In this document: piece after piece, positions 1-11,800 of the stretch | Layout of the letters: each line of letters begins with the position of its first letter | How positions within the stretch are numbered: the stretch's first letter is position 1 | Assembly: GCF_032854445.1 (NCBI RefSeq) | Contig: NC_088300.1 | Coordinates: 27,449,608 to 27,513,607, forward strand | Length of the DNA stretch: 64,000 nt | Direction of reading: 5' to 3' | Source: Liolophura sinensis | Taxonomy: Eukaryota > Mollusca > Polyplacophora > Chitonida > Chitonidae | Notes under the pieces: generated by a model | Told to the model about the DNA's origin: nothing | Databases searched by the model: none | Seen by the model: only the letters and a program-made list of their open reading frames with translations | Program-made: the position numbers and the translations under genes

Positions 1-1200
1 GTGGATTCGCATCGACCCAATAGTGTCCAGGAGGCGTACGACTTTCTGTGGAATAATTTTGAAAGTTATTACACCCGAAAGAGAGCCCCATTTATGCTGA
101 ATATGCACTCGGCTTGGTTTTGGTTCCCAAATAATCTGGAGGCCATGGACAAATTCATCAAAAAGCTGATCACTTTGCCGGACGTCTTCATCGTAACAGC
201 ACAGCAGGCCATAGACTGGATGAAAGAACCCGTGAGTTTGTCGAATATTTCACAGTTAGCGTCTTGGGGGTGTCCTGAGCTCAACCCTGTTCCCAGAGTG
301 TCAACGTCACGAACAACGACTACCACTTTACCGCCGACGACAACCACGACTACAACATTACCGCCGACGACAACCACGACTACCATTTTACCACAAGCGA
401 CAACCACTACTACCGCTTCACCATCAATGACAACCACCACTACGACTTCCCCATCAACGACAACCACGACTACAACTTTACCACTGACGACAATCCCTAC
501 TACCACTTTACTGCCGACGACATCCACCACTACGACTTCCCCATCAACGACAACCACGACTACCACTTTACCACCGACGACAACCACTACTACCACTTTA
601 CCACCGACGACAACCACTACTACCACTTTACCACCGACGACAACCACCACTACCACTTTACCACCGACGACAACCACCACTACCACTTTACCACCGACGA
701 CAACCACTACTACCACTTTACCACCGACGACAACCACCACTACCACTTTACCACCGACGACAACCACTACTACCACTTTACAGCCCACCACTACAACCTT
801 ACCTCAGACGACAACCACGACTACAACTTTAACACCGACGACAACCATTACCACCACTTTACCGCTGATGACAACCACTACTAACACATTACCGTCCACC
901 GCTACAAATTTACCACCAACGACAACCACGACTTCCCTACCGACGAATACCGCTACTGCAATTTCATCCGTATTCCAAAGATCGACCCTTCCATCTACAG
1001 CTGAACCCCCACCGAGGACCTCTCCTGCACTGACAAACTCAGTGTTCCTCACTAAGATCATACATCATGAGACCGACAAGCCCCCCACGGAAGCCCCAGT
1101 GCAGCCGACCAGTGGTGTCGACAGATTGTCACATGATGGACGTGTTTCTATCATATTAACATTGTTATGTGCACTCCAAGTTGTTCGGTCCCAAAGTTAG
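1..1200 (+). CDS. Chitin deacetylase-like protein, 3'-terminal exon (partial), with Thr/Pro-rich mucin tail
   Basis: This is the end of a carbohydrate esterase family 4 (polysaccharide deacetylase) protein; such enzymes remove acetyl groups from extracellular chitin. The frame is open from base 1, so the gene begins upstream of the window and the GTG at base 1 is not a start. Residues 1-92 match the C-terminal part of animal chitin deacetylase domains: RAPFMLNMHSAWFWF, then DVFIVTAQQAIDWM and a closing W-x-C. Residues about 102-320 are Thr/Pro repeats of the type PPTTTTTTTL, which would be heavily O-glycosylated. The C-terminus ends in a hydrophobic stretch (VSIILTLLCALQVV) before the last four residues. 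That could be a GPI-anchor signal, but the polar RSQS end makes it uncertain. The active-site residues lie in exons outside the window, so activity cannot be judged. Secreted or surface location is inferred from the family. Confidence 0.82.
   Translation: MDSHRPNSVQEAYDFLWNNFESYYTRKRAPFMLNMHSAWFWFPNNLEAMDKFIKKLITLPDVFIVTAQQAIDWMKEPVSLSNISQLASWGCPELNPVPRVSTSRTTTTTLPPTTTTTTTLPPTTTTTTILPQATTTTTASPSMTTTTTTSPSTTTTTTTLPLTTIPTTTLLPTTSTTTTSPSTTTTTTTLPPTTTTTTTLPPTTTTTTTLPPTTTTTTTLPPTTTTTTTLPPTTTTTTTLPPTTTTTTTLPPTTTTTTTLQPTTTTLPQTTTTTTTLTPTTTITTTLPLMTTTTNTLPSTATNLPPTTTTTSLPTNTATAISSVFQRSTLPSTAEPPPRTSPALTNSVFLTKIIHHETDKPPTEAPVQPTSGVDRLSHDGRVSIILTLLCALQVVRSQS
301..960 (+). repeat. Coding minisatellite, 30-bp unit (Thr-rich)
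   Basis: Tandem array inside the chitin deacetylase-like exon. The core (about 541-780) has eight nearly identical 30-bp units, each encoding ten residues (PPTTTTTTTL). Both flanks have diverged units of 24-42 bp that keep the ACN threonine codons. All length changes keep the frame, so the array grows and shrinks without breaking the protein. The complementary strand is also open here, reading Val/Gly, but that is only a mirror of the repeat. Confidence 0.9.
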
Positions 1201-1895
1201 AAGTTCTGCTCCAGCTTCAATGTGTAATCACATTTAACCAAAGGAATCCCTGGAGCGTCTTTAACATGTGACAGACCAAAGAAAGTAAGTACTACATGCC
1301 ACTCGTGAGAAGACAATTTATCGGACTCATTTCAATGGTTGCTTGCCGACGTTATGATGAATAGTGTCAGTTCATCATCAGTTCAACAATTCATGTCTTA
1401 AAATGTTACATTTTAGTTAATGGACGTTTAATAATGTTTTTTCTTAGTTTGCTCGCGGCAACTGCGATACTCCAATCTCCAACTCACACTCACAGATTAT
1501 ATATAGGCATAAATGTTCATAGGAATGCTTTCTTCTACTTTCAAATCTTACGATGATAAATGGATCTGTATTTACATATCCGGTGAATTGTAGAAAACAT
1601 AACTGGAATTCAGCCACAGATATGTTGTTTGCAAATTGAAAAATTAATTGTACTAATTGAATATTTTGTAGTTGAAACCTTTTTTCCCAAATTTAGCTGG
1701 GAATATCGATTTTTCTACCCACAAAGCTCACCACTTTACCATTTTGAATCAACAAAAGTTGCTTTAAAAACAGAAACTCCAGAAATCGGATTTAAAATGA
1801 CTAGAATGTTTCAAATGCTCAAATTAACCAAATTTTTTTTTCTTTTAAAAGGTGGAACTTATTGAGATTAAAATAAAATTGTCAGTAGTAATTAG
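1201..1895 (+). other. Probable 3' UTR of the chitin deacetylase-like gene
   Basis: AT-rich non-coding sequence after the TAG stop at 1198-1200. The first canonical AATAAA is at 1872-1877, and cleavage would be expected about 15-25 bases later. No coding signal or repeat is visible in this stretch. The 3' end is inferred; the transcript could also end elsewhere. Confidence 0.4.
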
Positions 1896-2194
1896 CGAGT
1901 AAATAATGACCTTGCATGAACTTAAACTTTAACATGTCATTAGAAGCTGTCAGGTATAGATGTTCTCATGTACTCAGCACCAGTGTCATATACACTCCCC
2001 AATGTGTACACTTCTGGGATAGTCCGGTGCAGCGTCCACACAAAGAAATAACTGGTACCGCATAGTATATAAGTGGGCTATAGTGATTTAGCATGTGAAA
2101 TGTGGCGCGATTCAAAAACAAAAGCTGAGGGCAGCTGGAGGGTATCCAGTATAACATCATGTGCTCCAGTGATCCTGAATTGTATCGTCTGTAT

Positions 2195-2280
2195 ATATAA
2201 ATAGTGTATATATACAGAGTATATATAAATGTAACCTTCCCGAATGAACAGCTGTGACCATATATATATATATATATTGA
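2195..2280. repeat. AT-rich microsatellite region
   Basis: Interrupted TA/TATATAA repeats ending in an uninterrupted (TA)n run at about 2262-2279. It generates overlapping Tyr/Ile open frames on the - strand that are not genes. Confidence 0.8.
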
Positions 2281-2530
2281 AACATTTGGAAAACGCATAA
2301 CTGACAAACAACCAGTGAAAATGATAGCTGTATCATTAAACAAAAGAAAACAGGAATATTGTCATGACCAGAATACGTCTTTACCTCTGACAAATATTTT
2401 TTGGGAGTGAATTATATAAATATTTCACCAATTTATATATAATGGTGGCAAACTAATGAAGACCACCATCCACCAATATTGTCACGTGTGGGAAAGTTCG
2501 ACAGTAACGTACCAAAGGACGGTGGATTAC

Positions 2531-2613
2531 GCCGGTCATAAAAACTGACCGCCATCGTATAAGTGAAAAATTCTTGGGGCTAATCAACAATCAGATATAT
2601 AAATAAGTAAATA
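2531..2613 (+). mobile_element. V-SINE-like fragment (3' part)
   Basis: Diverged 3' end of the SINE family best seen at 25015-25284. It keeps the signature CGTATAAGTGAAA-x-ATTCTTG and an ATAAATAAGTAAATA tail. The tRNA head and most of the core are missing. Confidence 0.65.
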
Positions 2614-3354
2614 CAGTTTACAGGACTAGTCTGACTCAACTATCTATATATGTATATATGTGTGTGTGTGTGCTTATTTTTTAAATGTTATTTTGATGGA
2701 GCTTTACGTTTCACGCATAGAGCGTTACGGCATGGAGGAAAAATTACCCAGCGACAAAATGTGATAGCATATTATATGACAGTAACTGTTTGTATATTGG
2801 TTTCGAAGTTAATTTATTTTTCGTCGGAAAATATCGAAATATTGAAGAAACTGTGAAACAGTTAGCAATGTATACGCTAGTCTATTCTATTATGATTTGA
2901 TAACGAATAAGCTTTCATGGATGCCAAATGGATATGAAGACATGATGGATACCAAATAAATAATTTCTTAATTCGACGTTAAACATTGTTATCTGAGAAA
3001 GGTGCTAAGTTGTGAAGTATATTTACGTGATATAAATGGTAGACATAAATGTGGCATTTTGAACTACCGGGAAGATGAGGAAATAGTCAGTATTTTGCAT
3101 TGTTTATATGCAGCTGGATAATGTTTCTAATTAAATTCAACAATATAACGCCGTTTCATATAGATGGAACAAGAATGCATGTTGTTTGTGTTGATTTCTT
3201 ACGTGATTTTGTCCTACAGGATGTATTTGTAGGGCAACAATATATAAAGTGTACTCGGCTTTTAATCATATATACTATTCAAAAATTAGGGGATATTTCT
3301 CTTTTGTGTCGCTATATCTCCAAAATATAGTTGTATAAATTGTGGCTGAATAAA

Positions 3355-3471
3355 GATTTATTTGTTTATTTGGTTGGTTTTTCACGCCGTTCTCAAGAGT
3401 ATTTCACTTTTATGAGCCCGGGGGAAATCCATGACCATCCACAGGTTGCTGGCAGACCTTCCCACGTACGA
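3355..3471 (-). mobile_element. V-SINE-like copy with internal deletion, flanked by 9-bp TSD
   Basis: Reverse-oriented 5'-truncated copy. It carries the tail TTTATTTGTTTATTTGGTTGG, the CTCAAGAGTATTTCACTT block, and then jumps straight to the CCCGGGGGAAATCCATGACC block, lacking about 35 bp of core present in other copies. CTGAATAAA occurs at 3346-3354 and 3472-3480, a probable target-site duplication. Confidence 0.75.
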
Positions 3472-4183
3472 CTGAATAAAAAATGCAATCGAATCTCTGA
3501 ATGTCGAATTGTGCAAAGTAGCATTCAAACATGCCTGAATCAGTTTCCATACATTTGGTTGATTAAAACCCGACTAACACTCGACAGTATATAAGTTTCC
3601 TCCAGATGTCTCAGTGTCATGATAAATTGTTTTTCTAATTACATATTTTGAATATTAATATAGCAGAGGCTCATTTTTCGCGAGTGTCCCTTACTGCTGT
3701 TTTTTTTTTCAAATAGTATACAACACCATACAAACAATGCAAGCTTTTGTGAGATGTCTGTATGAAAGCGAGCAGTTCGTCACTATAATAGTTTAAGAAG
3801 ACAAAAACAAGGAGAGATGTTAGCTGTGATATGTCATATATTGTTTGACTTTGTTACACGTCTTCTTGTTTTTTATCCAAAGGCCCATTCACGACACGGG
3901 GTCATTGACTCGCATATAGTGATTGGTTGTTTGGGTGCATGGGTATAACATGGCGTTCCTTTCAATTGCGGATGTGTCGTCATCGAGATTATTCCGCGAA
4001 GAAACGCCGGTGTGCAAGGTTTGATCGCATTAACAAAATAATGACACACGGAACAATGAAAGCAAACATAGATTGGGACAACAAATTTATGTATTTGACA
4101 TATTCACATACAAAACCCCTCGCTGACCGGGTCTCCTAATGGGTTTGATAAGAAGCAAAAAGAAGTTCTTGACTAATAAGGTA

Positions 4184-4292
4184 GCACTGCAAGCCATTAA
4201 TTGGCCAATGAGGTTGTACGACAAGCCCTTAATTGGCCAGCGAGGTCGTGCGGCAAGCCCTTGACCAATGAAGTTGCACGACAAGCCCTTCA
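4184..4292. repeat. Short tandem repeat, 32-bp unit, about 3 copies
   Basis: Three diverged copies of a unit containing AAGCCCTTAATTGGCCA and GAGGTTGTACGAC. No coding role is apparent. Confidence 0.75.
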
Positions 4293-5151
4293 GTGACTAT
4301 TAAATGGGACCGCGTGTTTGAATCCAGCTCATTCTGGTTCGAATGGGACAGTGAGTCAGATGGTTTGGCGCATGAGATAGTTTCTCGCAGGCTCTACTCG
4401 GTTTTCTGCACCCCGAAACATCATCACCAGTATATATTCCGGATATGTGGCATAAACCATCAATCAAATACGTATTCATGCGATGTAGTCATGCACAACG
4501 CTATTGACAGAGGAATATAAATAGTAATCCGAGGACTATGTTCCTTTCCAGGCGGATTAATTGGTTTAATTAACAGATTAGAGTATTTGACTCGGATTTA
4601 TAAGTAGCACTATGTAGATAACGAAACAAAAGGAACAATGTAATAAGCATGCAAAAAAAAAAAAAACAACTTTCGGCTGTCGGCCTACTTGTTCATCTAT
4701 TCAGAATGAGGATTTCGCTGTCCTACGCTTTGTTTTCACTACAAGTGCTTGATTCATAACAAAAATTTTCAAGTGTTGCTTGGCTTAAGTTATCAGCTGA
4801 GACAGTTATCTCCCGAGCCTCACAGCTGGCTAGCCCTCTTGATTGTAAAGGACTCCGCCTTATCTTGACGTCTTGACGATGTACTAGTCTAAGTGATAAC
4901 AGAGGCCCAGAGACAATATAAAAGGCCTGTTTAAATATGGGATGCGATGCGTTCTCTCTCACCTAAGCATATGATAAGATGTAGTACTGCTGAAAGCAAC
5001 AACCAGCATAGGCTAATTAAGATTCTTATCTTACGCGAGGAAAACTTCGTCAAGCTAAAAACTTGGCGCTGTGTTTAACTAGGATCACTGTCGAGAATCG
5101 ATAGGTGAGAAAAGTCAGGGCCATGTAATGAGGGTCATTCCATCAGCCAGT

Positions 5152-5221
5152 TTGTAGCGTGTAATGCTAGGGCGGCTGGTCCGATTTGTAGCGGGTAATG
5201 CTAGGGCGGCTGGACCGATTT
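5152..5221. repeat. Tandem duplication, 34-bp unit, 2 copies
   Basis: Two near-identical copies of a unit containing GTAATGCTAGGGCGGCTGG, differing at a few positions. It lies just before the purine-rich array. Confidence 0.8.
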
Positions 5222-5389
5222 GTCAGTGTGTTCCTGCAGAAAATAAAAAAGCACAGAACTGTGTTGAAAATGGAATGTGAAGTATGGGTATAGCTGTGTA
5301 CGATCATCAAAACGACTGGAACATGTGTGTGAATAGCATTCCAGCCTGACTGCTATATGCAAGCCTTCAAGAAAAATTCCCACCGTGGG

Positions 5390-6840
5390 AGTTGGGGAGG
5401 TTGGGGACAGGAAAGGTAAAGAGGATTGGAGAAAGAGAAAAGTAGAAAGGGTTAGGGATTGGGGCGGTAGAGTGGTTTGAGGATTGCAAAGAAAAGAAGA
5501 TCGGGAATCGGAATGATAAAGTGGGATGAGAAATTTAGAGAGGATTAAAAGGGAGGATGATAAAGTTGTGGATGGGGAAAGATAGCGTGATTTGATACGG
5601 GAAAGGTAGAGTGAATTGAGTATGGGGAATGTAGAGTGGTTTGGAATAGGAAAGGTAGAGTGGTTGGAGAATGGGGAACATAGAGTGGTTTGGAATGGGA
5701 AAGATAGAGTGCTTGGAATGGGAGAGGTGGAGTGGTTTGGAATGGGAAAGATAGAGTCACTTGAGAATGGGGAAATGCGCAGAGGTTTGTAATGGGGAAG
5801 GTAGAGAGGTGTGGAATGGGGAAGGTAGAGTGGTTTGCAATGGGAAAGGTAGAGAGGTGTAGAACGGGAAAGGGGAAGTGGTTTGCAATGGGGAAGGTAA
5901 ATAGATTTGGAATGAGAAATGTACAGTGATTTAGAATGGGAATTATAGGGAGGTTTGAAGTGGGAAAGGTAGAGAATTTGGGAATGAGGAAAGGTGTAGA
6001 GGTTTGTAATGGGTAAGGGAGAGAAGTGTTGAATGGGAGAGGTACAGATGTTTGGAATGGGAAAGGTAGAGAGGTGTAGAACGGGAAAGGGGAAGTGGTT
6101 TGCAATGGGGAAGGTAAATAGATTTGGAATGAGAAATGTACAGTGATTTAGAATGGGAATTATAGGGAGGTTTGAAGTGGAAAAGGTAGAGAATTTGGGA
6201 ATGAGGAAAGGTGTAGAGGTTTGTAATGGGTAAGGGAGAGAAGTGTTGAATGGGAGAGGTACAGATGTTTGGAATGGAGGGGATAGAGAGGTTTGGAAAG
6301 AGGAAAAGTTAGACAGGTTAGAAATGAGGAAGGTAGACATGCTTGGTAACGGGTAAAAGTATTGAGGTTTGTAATGGGGAAGGTAGAGAGGTTTGGAATA
6401 GAGAAAGGTGTAGAGGTTTGTAATGGGGAAGGTAAAGAGGTTTGGAATAGGGAAAGGTGTAGAGGTTTGTAATGGGGAAGGTAGAGAGGTCTGGAATGGG
6501 GAGTGTCGAATGGGAAAAGTTAGAGAGGTTTGGAATGGGGAGGAGAGAGGCGCGGAATGGGAGAAACTGGAGAGATTTGGAATGGGAAAGGTAGAGATGT
6601 TTTGGAAATGGGACAGGTACAGTGGTTTAGAATGAGAATGGTAGGGAGGTTAGGAATGGGAAGGTATAGAGCGTTGGAATGAGGAAGGTAGAGAGATGTG
6701 GAAATGGAAATGGTGGAAAGGTTTGGAGAGGACGTTGGGGGTAGGGGAGGTAAAGGGGATTAAGCGTCGGAAAGTTGTAGAGGTTTGGGGATTGGTGATG
6801 TAGAGAGAGATTGAATCCAAGGTACAGAGGAGCATAGGGA
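5390..6840. repeat. Purine-rich minisatellite (G/A on + strand)
   Basis: About 1.45 kb in which the + strand is almost entirely G and A with scattered T. It is built from diverged units of about 24-25 bp with the cores GGTAGAGAGGTTTGGAATGG and GGAATGGGAAA. Longer periods are layered on top: a 49-bp repeat at about 6385-6495 and a 217-bp tandem duplication at 5851-6284. The - strand is open for 379 codons reading Phe/Pro/Ser/Leu repeats; this follows from the repeat and is not called as a gene. Confidence 0.9.
5851..6284. repeat. 217-bp tandem duplication inside the purine-rich array
   Basis: The block starting AGAGAGGTGTAGAACGGG at 5851 recurs at 6068 with only a few differences (for example AGTGGG versus AGTGGA). 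It is much more similar than neighbouring monomers, so it is a recent event. Confidence 0.85.
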
Positions 6841-6889
6841 TGTGGAAAGTATAAATAATTGTGTATGATATAAGCACATGAGTTCAGTA

Positions 6890-8769
6890 TATAACTTCGT
6901 GAATTGAATAATAACGAAAATGACTACACTCTGAGAAATGTGTGTAGGGCCTAAACACAAAGCTCCATACAATCTTACTGTCACTTTTTTAGCACATGGT
7001 TGGCTAAACATGTAATGAGAAAAGGTGTTTAGGTTGAAAGGTAGAGGCATTAAACATGTGGAGGACAAAAAATACTTTTGTTTGGGAATCATAAACATGT
7101 TTACCCCCAAAACACATGGTAAGCTAAAAATGTCTGATACCTAAGCACAAAGCAACTGCAAATCTCCACGCAGTAGCCGCGTCTACTTTTTAATATGTCA
7201 TCAACTAGACATGTATAAAAAAAGAATTGCTTAGCTTGTTCTGCTGTCAAATTAATTGTCTTCATTCACACCAGTATTTAAGGAAGGTCTGTGGAACATT
7301 TAACCATTCAATAAAAAAGCATTGAAGTAATGTTGAAAATGACATTAAACCGTAACAAACAAACAGATCTCTCACAAGACCTACACCCATTCTTCCTGAA
7401 TGGTTCACCTTTATTGTTTAACCAATGTCCAGTCAAAGGCTTGTTGTTGCCGTGAGTTAACTATTTTCAAATAATAACGTAACAATTAATGTAATAAGAA
7501 AATATAAGCTCACCAAACTTTTAATCATGCAAAAGTAATAGATAAACATTTCCATGGAACCGTATTACTATGAGAAAAACGATAATAACGATTGATAAAT
7601 GTCTTCTCTCTTCACCTGAACTGAAAGTTTAAATCGAGACAACTCCATGCAGTAAACGTAATGTAATAATGTACTTACAGACATTGCCAAGGAAAACATT
7701 ATTTGCCGGTAATTAACAAATAAAACTCTTGTCCTGATATTATGATAATGAACTGACTTTCTGTATGCCACAATTTACCGCTTCGTTCACGTTCACTTCG
7801 TTAACCTGGATTGAGTTGAACACTGCAGGTAAGTGTAGTTCCATTTGAGTCTTGAGTCAGGTGAGTCTTCACTGGGCCAAGCACTGAATCTCTCAGGTTC
7901 AACACATATCTTCAATAACATGTCATGTTGTTCCAATAAAACTCCAAATGTGATTGTCGGCAGAGGTGTACACTTAAGACGGATAATGTAACTGGCCAAA
8001 ACACCTTTGCTCTAGCACTTTCACCGACTATTACCGATGAAAGACACCGGAGCCAAAAGTGAAGAGATGAAGGAATATGACCATAAAAACTTGCCAACAC
8101 AATGTATGCGCCAATGAACAGTTAATACAAAACAAGATGTAAGCAACGAATTTTATAATCAGTGAAATTATGCTATACACGTGTATCATAGCAGTTACAA
8201 GCATTAGCAGTTAAGATGTTTCCGGTTACTATTGTTGGATGTTAGAATAATCAGATATAACTTAGTCGTAACATTCAGTAAAATCGTTTATTGTTGGTAA
8301 ATACCTTACTAATTTAAAGAATTATCTGGCATGCAATTCATTAGCCTTTATTATTACTGTTCAGTACATGTACAAATAGCATCTTACATAATTCTCAATC
8401 ATCAGTAAATTTTGCTTGTTCATTTACTTGCATGCTTTGGGTTTTAAATGGTAAGGATGTCGCATTATTTTCGTGTACAATATACATGGTGATAGTGTCA
8501 CCTTACTCTCTTTCAACCGTGAAATACTATTTTTAAGCAAGAACTGCAGTCATAATGATATGCAAATGTACAGGCGCAAAATAAGACCTGTACAACAGTC
8601 ATAAATGGGTGAAGTTTGTTGGACTTCTCCTCATTATCTTCTCCAGATATTTAACAACTTCAATTCATCTGAAACACAAACCAGTGACTTTATTTTATTT
8701 TCAAACAGTAGAACTGGTTAACAATCGGTGATATAATATATGGGTTTATAATAACCATGGTTCAAATTT
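6890..8769. other. Intergenic, no gene seen
   Basis: Unique-looking AT-rich sequence. A short block at about 7300-7365 ending GACATTAAACCG resembles a SINE tail (compare 23122-23140), but no head is visible. Open frames are short and without recognisable similarity. Confidence 0.55.
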
Positions 8770-8838
8770 CACTTCACATACATCTGGCTGTCACTTCACA
8801 TACATCTGGCTGTCACTTCACATACATCTGGCTGTCAC
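8770..8838. repeat. 22-bp tandem repeat, 3 copies
   Basis: Three almost perfect copies of a unit with CACTTCACATACATCTGGC. It starts shortly after an ATG, so it appears inside a short open frame, but 22 is not divisible by three and each copy is read differently. Confidence 0.9.
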
Positions 8839-8839
8839 T

Positions 8840-11800
8840 TCTGTGGAAACGCAAGCGTATATTGCTGTTGACAATAAATATCTGTATTTTGGCACCTGAT
8901 TCCCATAATTACACAGGCCTGTATTGTAGGCCTACATGTATCCTCCGGTACATGCTTCTGTGCACATCCAGTGCTATGTTGTTACATTCAAGCTGGGATT
9001 TCGCTTCGATTCCTAAATGTATCTGCTCTGCCAGTGTGACAATATCTTCCCAAATCAAAGAAGATACACTTTTAATCTATTAATATTTACACCAAATTCT
9101 AGGTCGCCTTTCTTCCATTCTCTTCTTGATGACTGACAACAAAGTACCAAGTATATCATTTCATTGTTTCTACATACATTGCTTCGTAGACCTTTCCTCT
9201 TGTCAGATTTCGATTCAGGAGTATCTGAAAAGTTAGGAGATGAAGTCAAGCATCGATAATATTGCATAAACATGCGAGTCATCATACACATACACATGCT
9301 GATTAACACACTGACTGCGTCAACTAACGCTGCATGTGGCTGAAATGATGTTATTTTGAAGCTAATTAAAATGTATCAGGATTTTTGCCGGATTTGGACT
9401 GAACTGTAAACTGTTTGTCATGCATGGGCTTTTTACTTGTTAGTGTTTCTGAAAGGTAAGTTGGCAGGAATTGAACAGATCTCAGATCTAAATAACCTAC
9501 ATCCACAACACATCGACCACATCACTACTCGCCACAACTCCGTAGGTATATAATGATGCACGACACAACATAGATTGTGCAGCAGACACAAACAGTTTGA
9601 CGAGAAAAGATAGAAACAGTTAGTACATACCAATACCGTAATTGCCAGATACAGAGACACTTCTCCACATCTTCTCTTCCAAAAATGAGCAGACAACCAG
9701 TCCCGTTTTCAATAAGATAACGTGTACTATGACGAACATACACAAATAGGACGTGTAGGGGCCTACACACGTTTAGACTAAACACAATCTGTTAGCAAAT
9801 GAACTAAAATAACAGCGTCATAAAAATCGCCATGTAGACATGTTTAAGTGTTGCGTGTGTTCTTAATAATGTGACGTGCTTACTTTTCCGTGAAGCAATT
9901 CTACATGTTTAGGTAGATAAGTGCTTAGCTTTGTGTTCTCTTTATGTTTAGCTCGGATATGCTCAGACAAATGCCTTAATGCCAATTACATATTTACACT
10001 AATCGTGTGTAGCAATTAAACGTCATGAAACAGATACTTCGTGAATTTCGCTAAACGCGTTTGGCATTTTGATACACTGTGTGACATGCCAAACCTTTTC
10101 AAGTGTCTCCAGTGTGTGTTAATCCTCCACGCCACATTTAGAGTGTACCTCATCTGGAAATTATATCAGTTTCACGAAGCTATCCGTTAAGACACGTGCG
10201 TGTAATTCTTCTTCCTTTGGCGTGCATGCCAAAAAAAGTGGAAAAAAATTATCCATCACTACCCGTCTATGGGAACTTAAGAATTACATGTATTCTCTTA
10301 TAATAAATAAATAAATAAATAAATAGTGGTGTGACGCAGGCTAATACTTTTATTACAAAGTATGAAACTGCTACCTGTGTATTTATACATAGGAACATCA
10401 TGTGGGAGGCATGTTTGATACTACCTATAGCTATTAAAGGTATAATATTAAAAAATACTATGTAGTAGATGGCTTTGGCATACCAATGCATTATATATTA
10501 AAATACCGCTTACATAGCTTGGGGCTTTAAATTTAACGAATCATTTCGTCTTAACATGAAATGAAAACATGCCTGGGTATACATAGATGAGTTTTCCTCA
10601 CTGTAAACAATAGCTTAGCATTACTCTCAAAAAGTAAAGATATACGTGTATACATGTAGCTACATATACATATATGATACCATGGACATGTAAATAAGTG
10701 GGCTAAAATATTTCACTTCAGATTTTGTTATATTTTAGGAGTTATACACAACGCCCGACATATTGGGCAAACGACACCCTACAACGCCACAGTGGTGTGT
10801 ACGGCATAAAATATAGGAGACTCGTCAATTGTATGACAGTCTTATCTTGATACATAGCTTTTACTAAAAACTGCAGCATATTGCGATATATAACCCACAA
10901 ATCACAATAGTGTCAACTATAGTTTTTATAGTTTTATGGCGTTACAGGAACCCAACAAGAGAGCATAGTTCTCTGTCATACTTTGGCTCTGTATATAACA
11001 CTCATCGATGTTGACACCCTTCGTGGGTTATTCTCTGAAGGAGAGACCTGAGTAGAAGACATCAACTATTTGCAAGATTATTTTTTTTATTTTTTTTTTA
11101 ACGAAAGCTAGTGGTATCATTGATGTTAATAGTTTTTCTAGGTTAATTAACAACCATATGATTAATCGTAAATACACTTCTAAGGTTGTACTTCTATTCA
11201 TAAATTTACTCACGTTTTCCACAACACTCCCGCAACGATACAAAAAATATTACAGGTATTGCCTTCTCCATGGAGATCGGAACCTATATATTTACACGTA
11301 ATATTACGATTTTTTAAACTCTTAATGGTGGCTCTTCTTGTGGCGTCTTCACGCTTCTTGCGGCTTCTTTTTGGAAAATCACCCAGTTCAGAAGACACAA
11401 AGCATGCACGGGAGCTAGCGAGATGCTGTCTCAACCCTGGCCATGCTCCCTTTGACACTGTTTATTTACTACTGCCATATATACATGGTTTTGTTATTTA
11501 TATCAAGATCCAGAGTTATATATAAATTTCAATGACAGATGAAAGTAATTATTTCGTACCGTGTAATACGACAGTGTGATTACGAGATTATCAATACACG
11601 GATGGGTATACTAACCTTTGGCTTGTGGTTATAACTTTGTACTATTGCCTTCAGGTTATTATAGACAAGGCTGTTGATAGAAAGGACAAATAAAGCATAA
11701 AACGGTGAATTAAAATAGGACAAATACTGTTCTCGTGGAAAATCAAAACGAAAACACCTCACATCACTTACTAGGGTTATCTTTCACCTGGGACTAACAT

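Larger units (their letters stand above)
1896..5139. other. Intergenic, AT-rich, no gene seen
   Basis: Holds AT microsatellites (around 2195-2280 and 2641-2672), two V-SINE-like fragments and a short 32-bp tandem repeat, each listed separately. The short open frames here have no recognisable domain, no splice context and a composition typical of AT-rich spacer. Confidence 0.6.

Noticed and set aside
69-1061. Val/Gly-rich open frames on the - strand opposite the mucin repeat
   Set aside because: Complement of ACN threonine codons; shadow of the real + strand exon.
5201-6340. 379-codon open frame on the - strand (Phe/Pro/Ser/Leu repeats)
   Set aside because: It coincides exactly with the purine-rich minisatellite; its peptide is the repeat translated, other frames are also long, and there is no start context, domain or splice signal.
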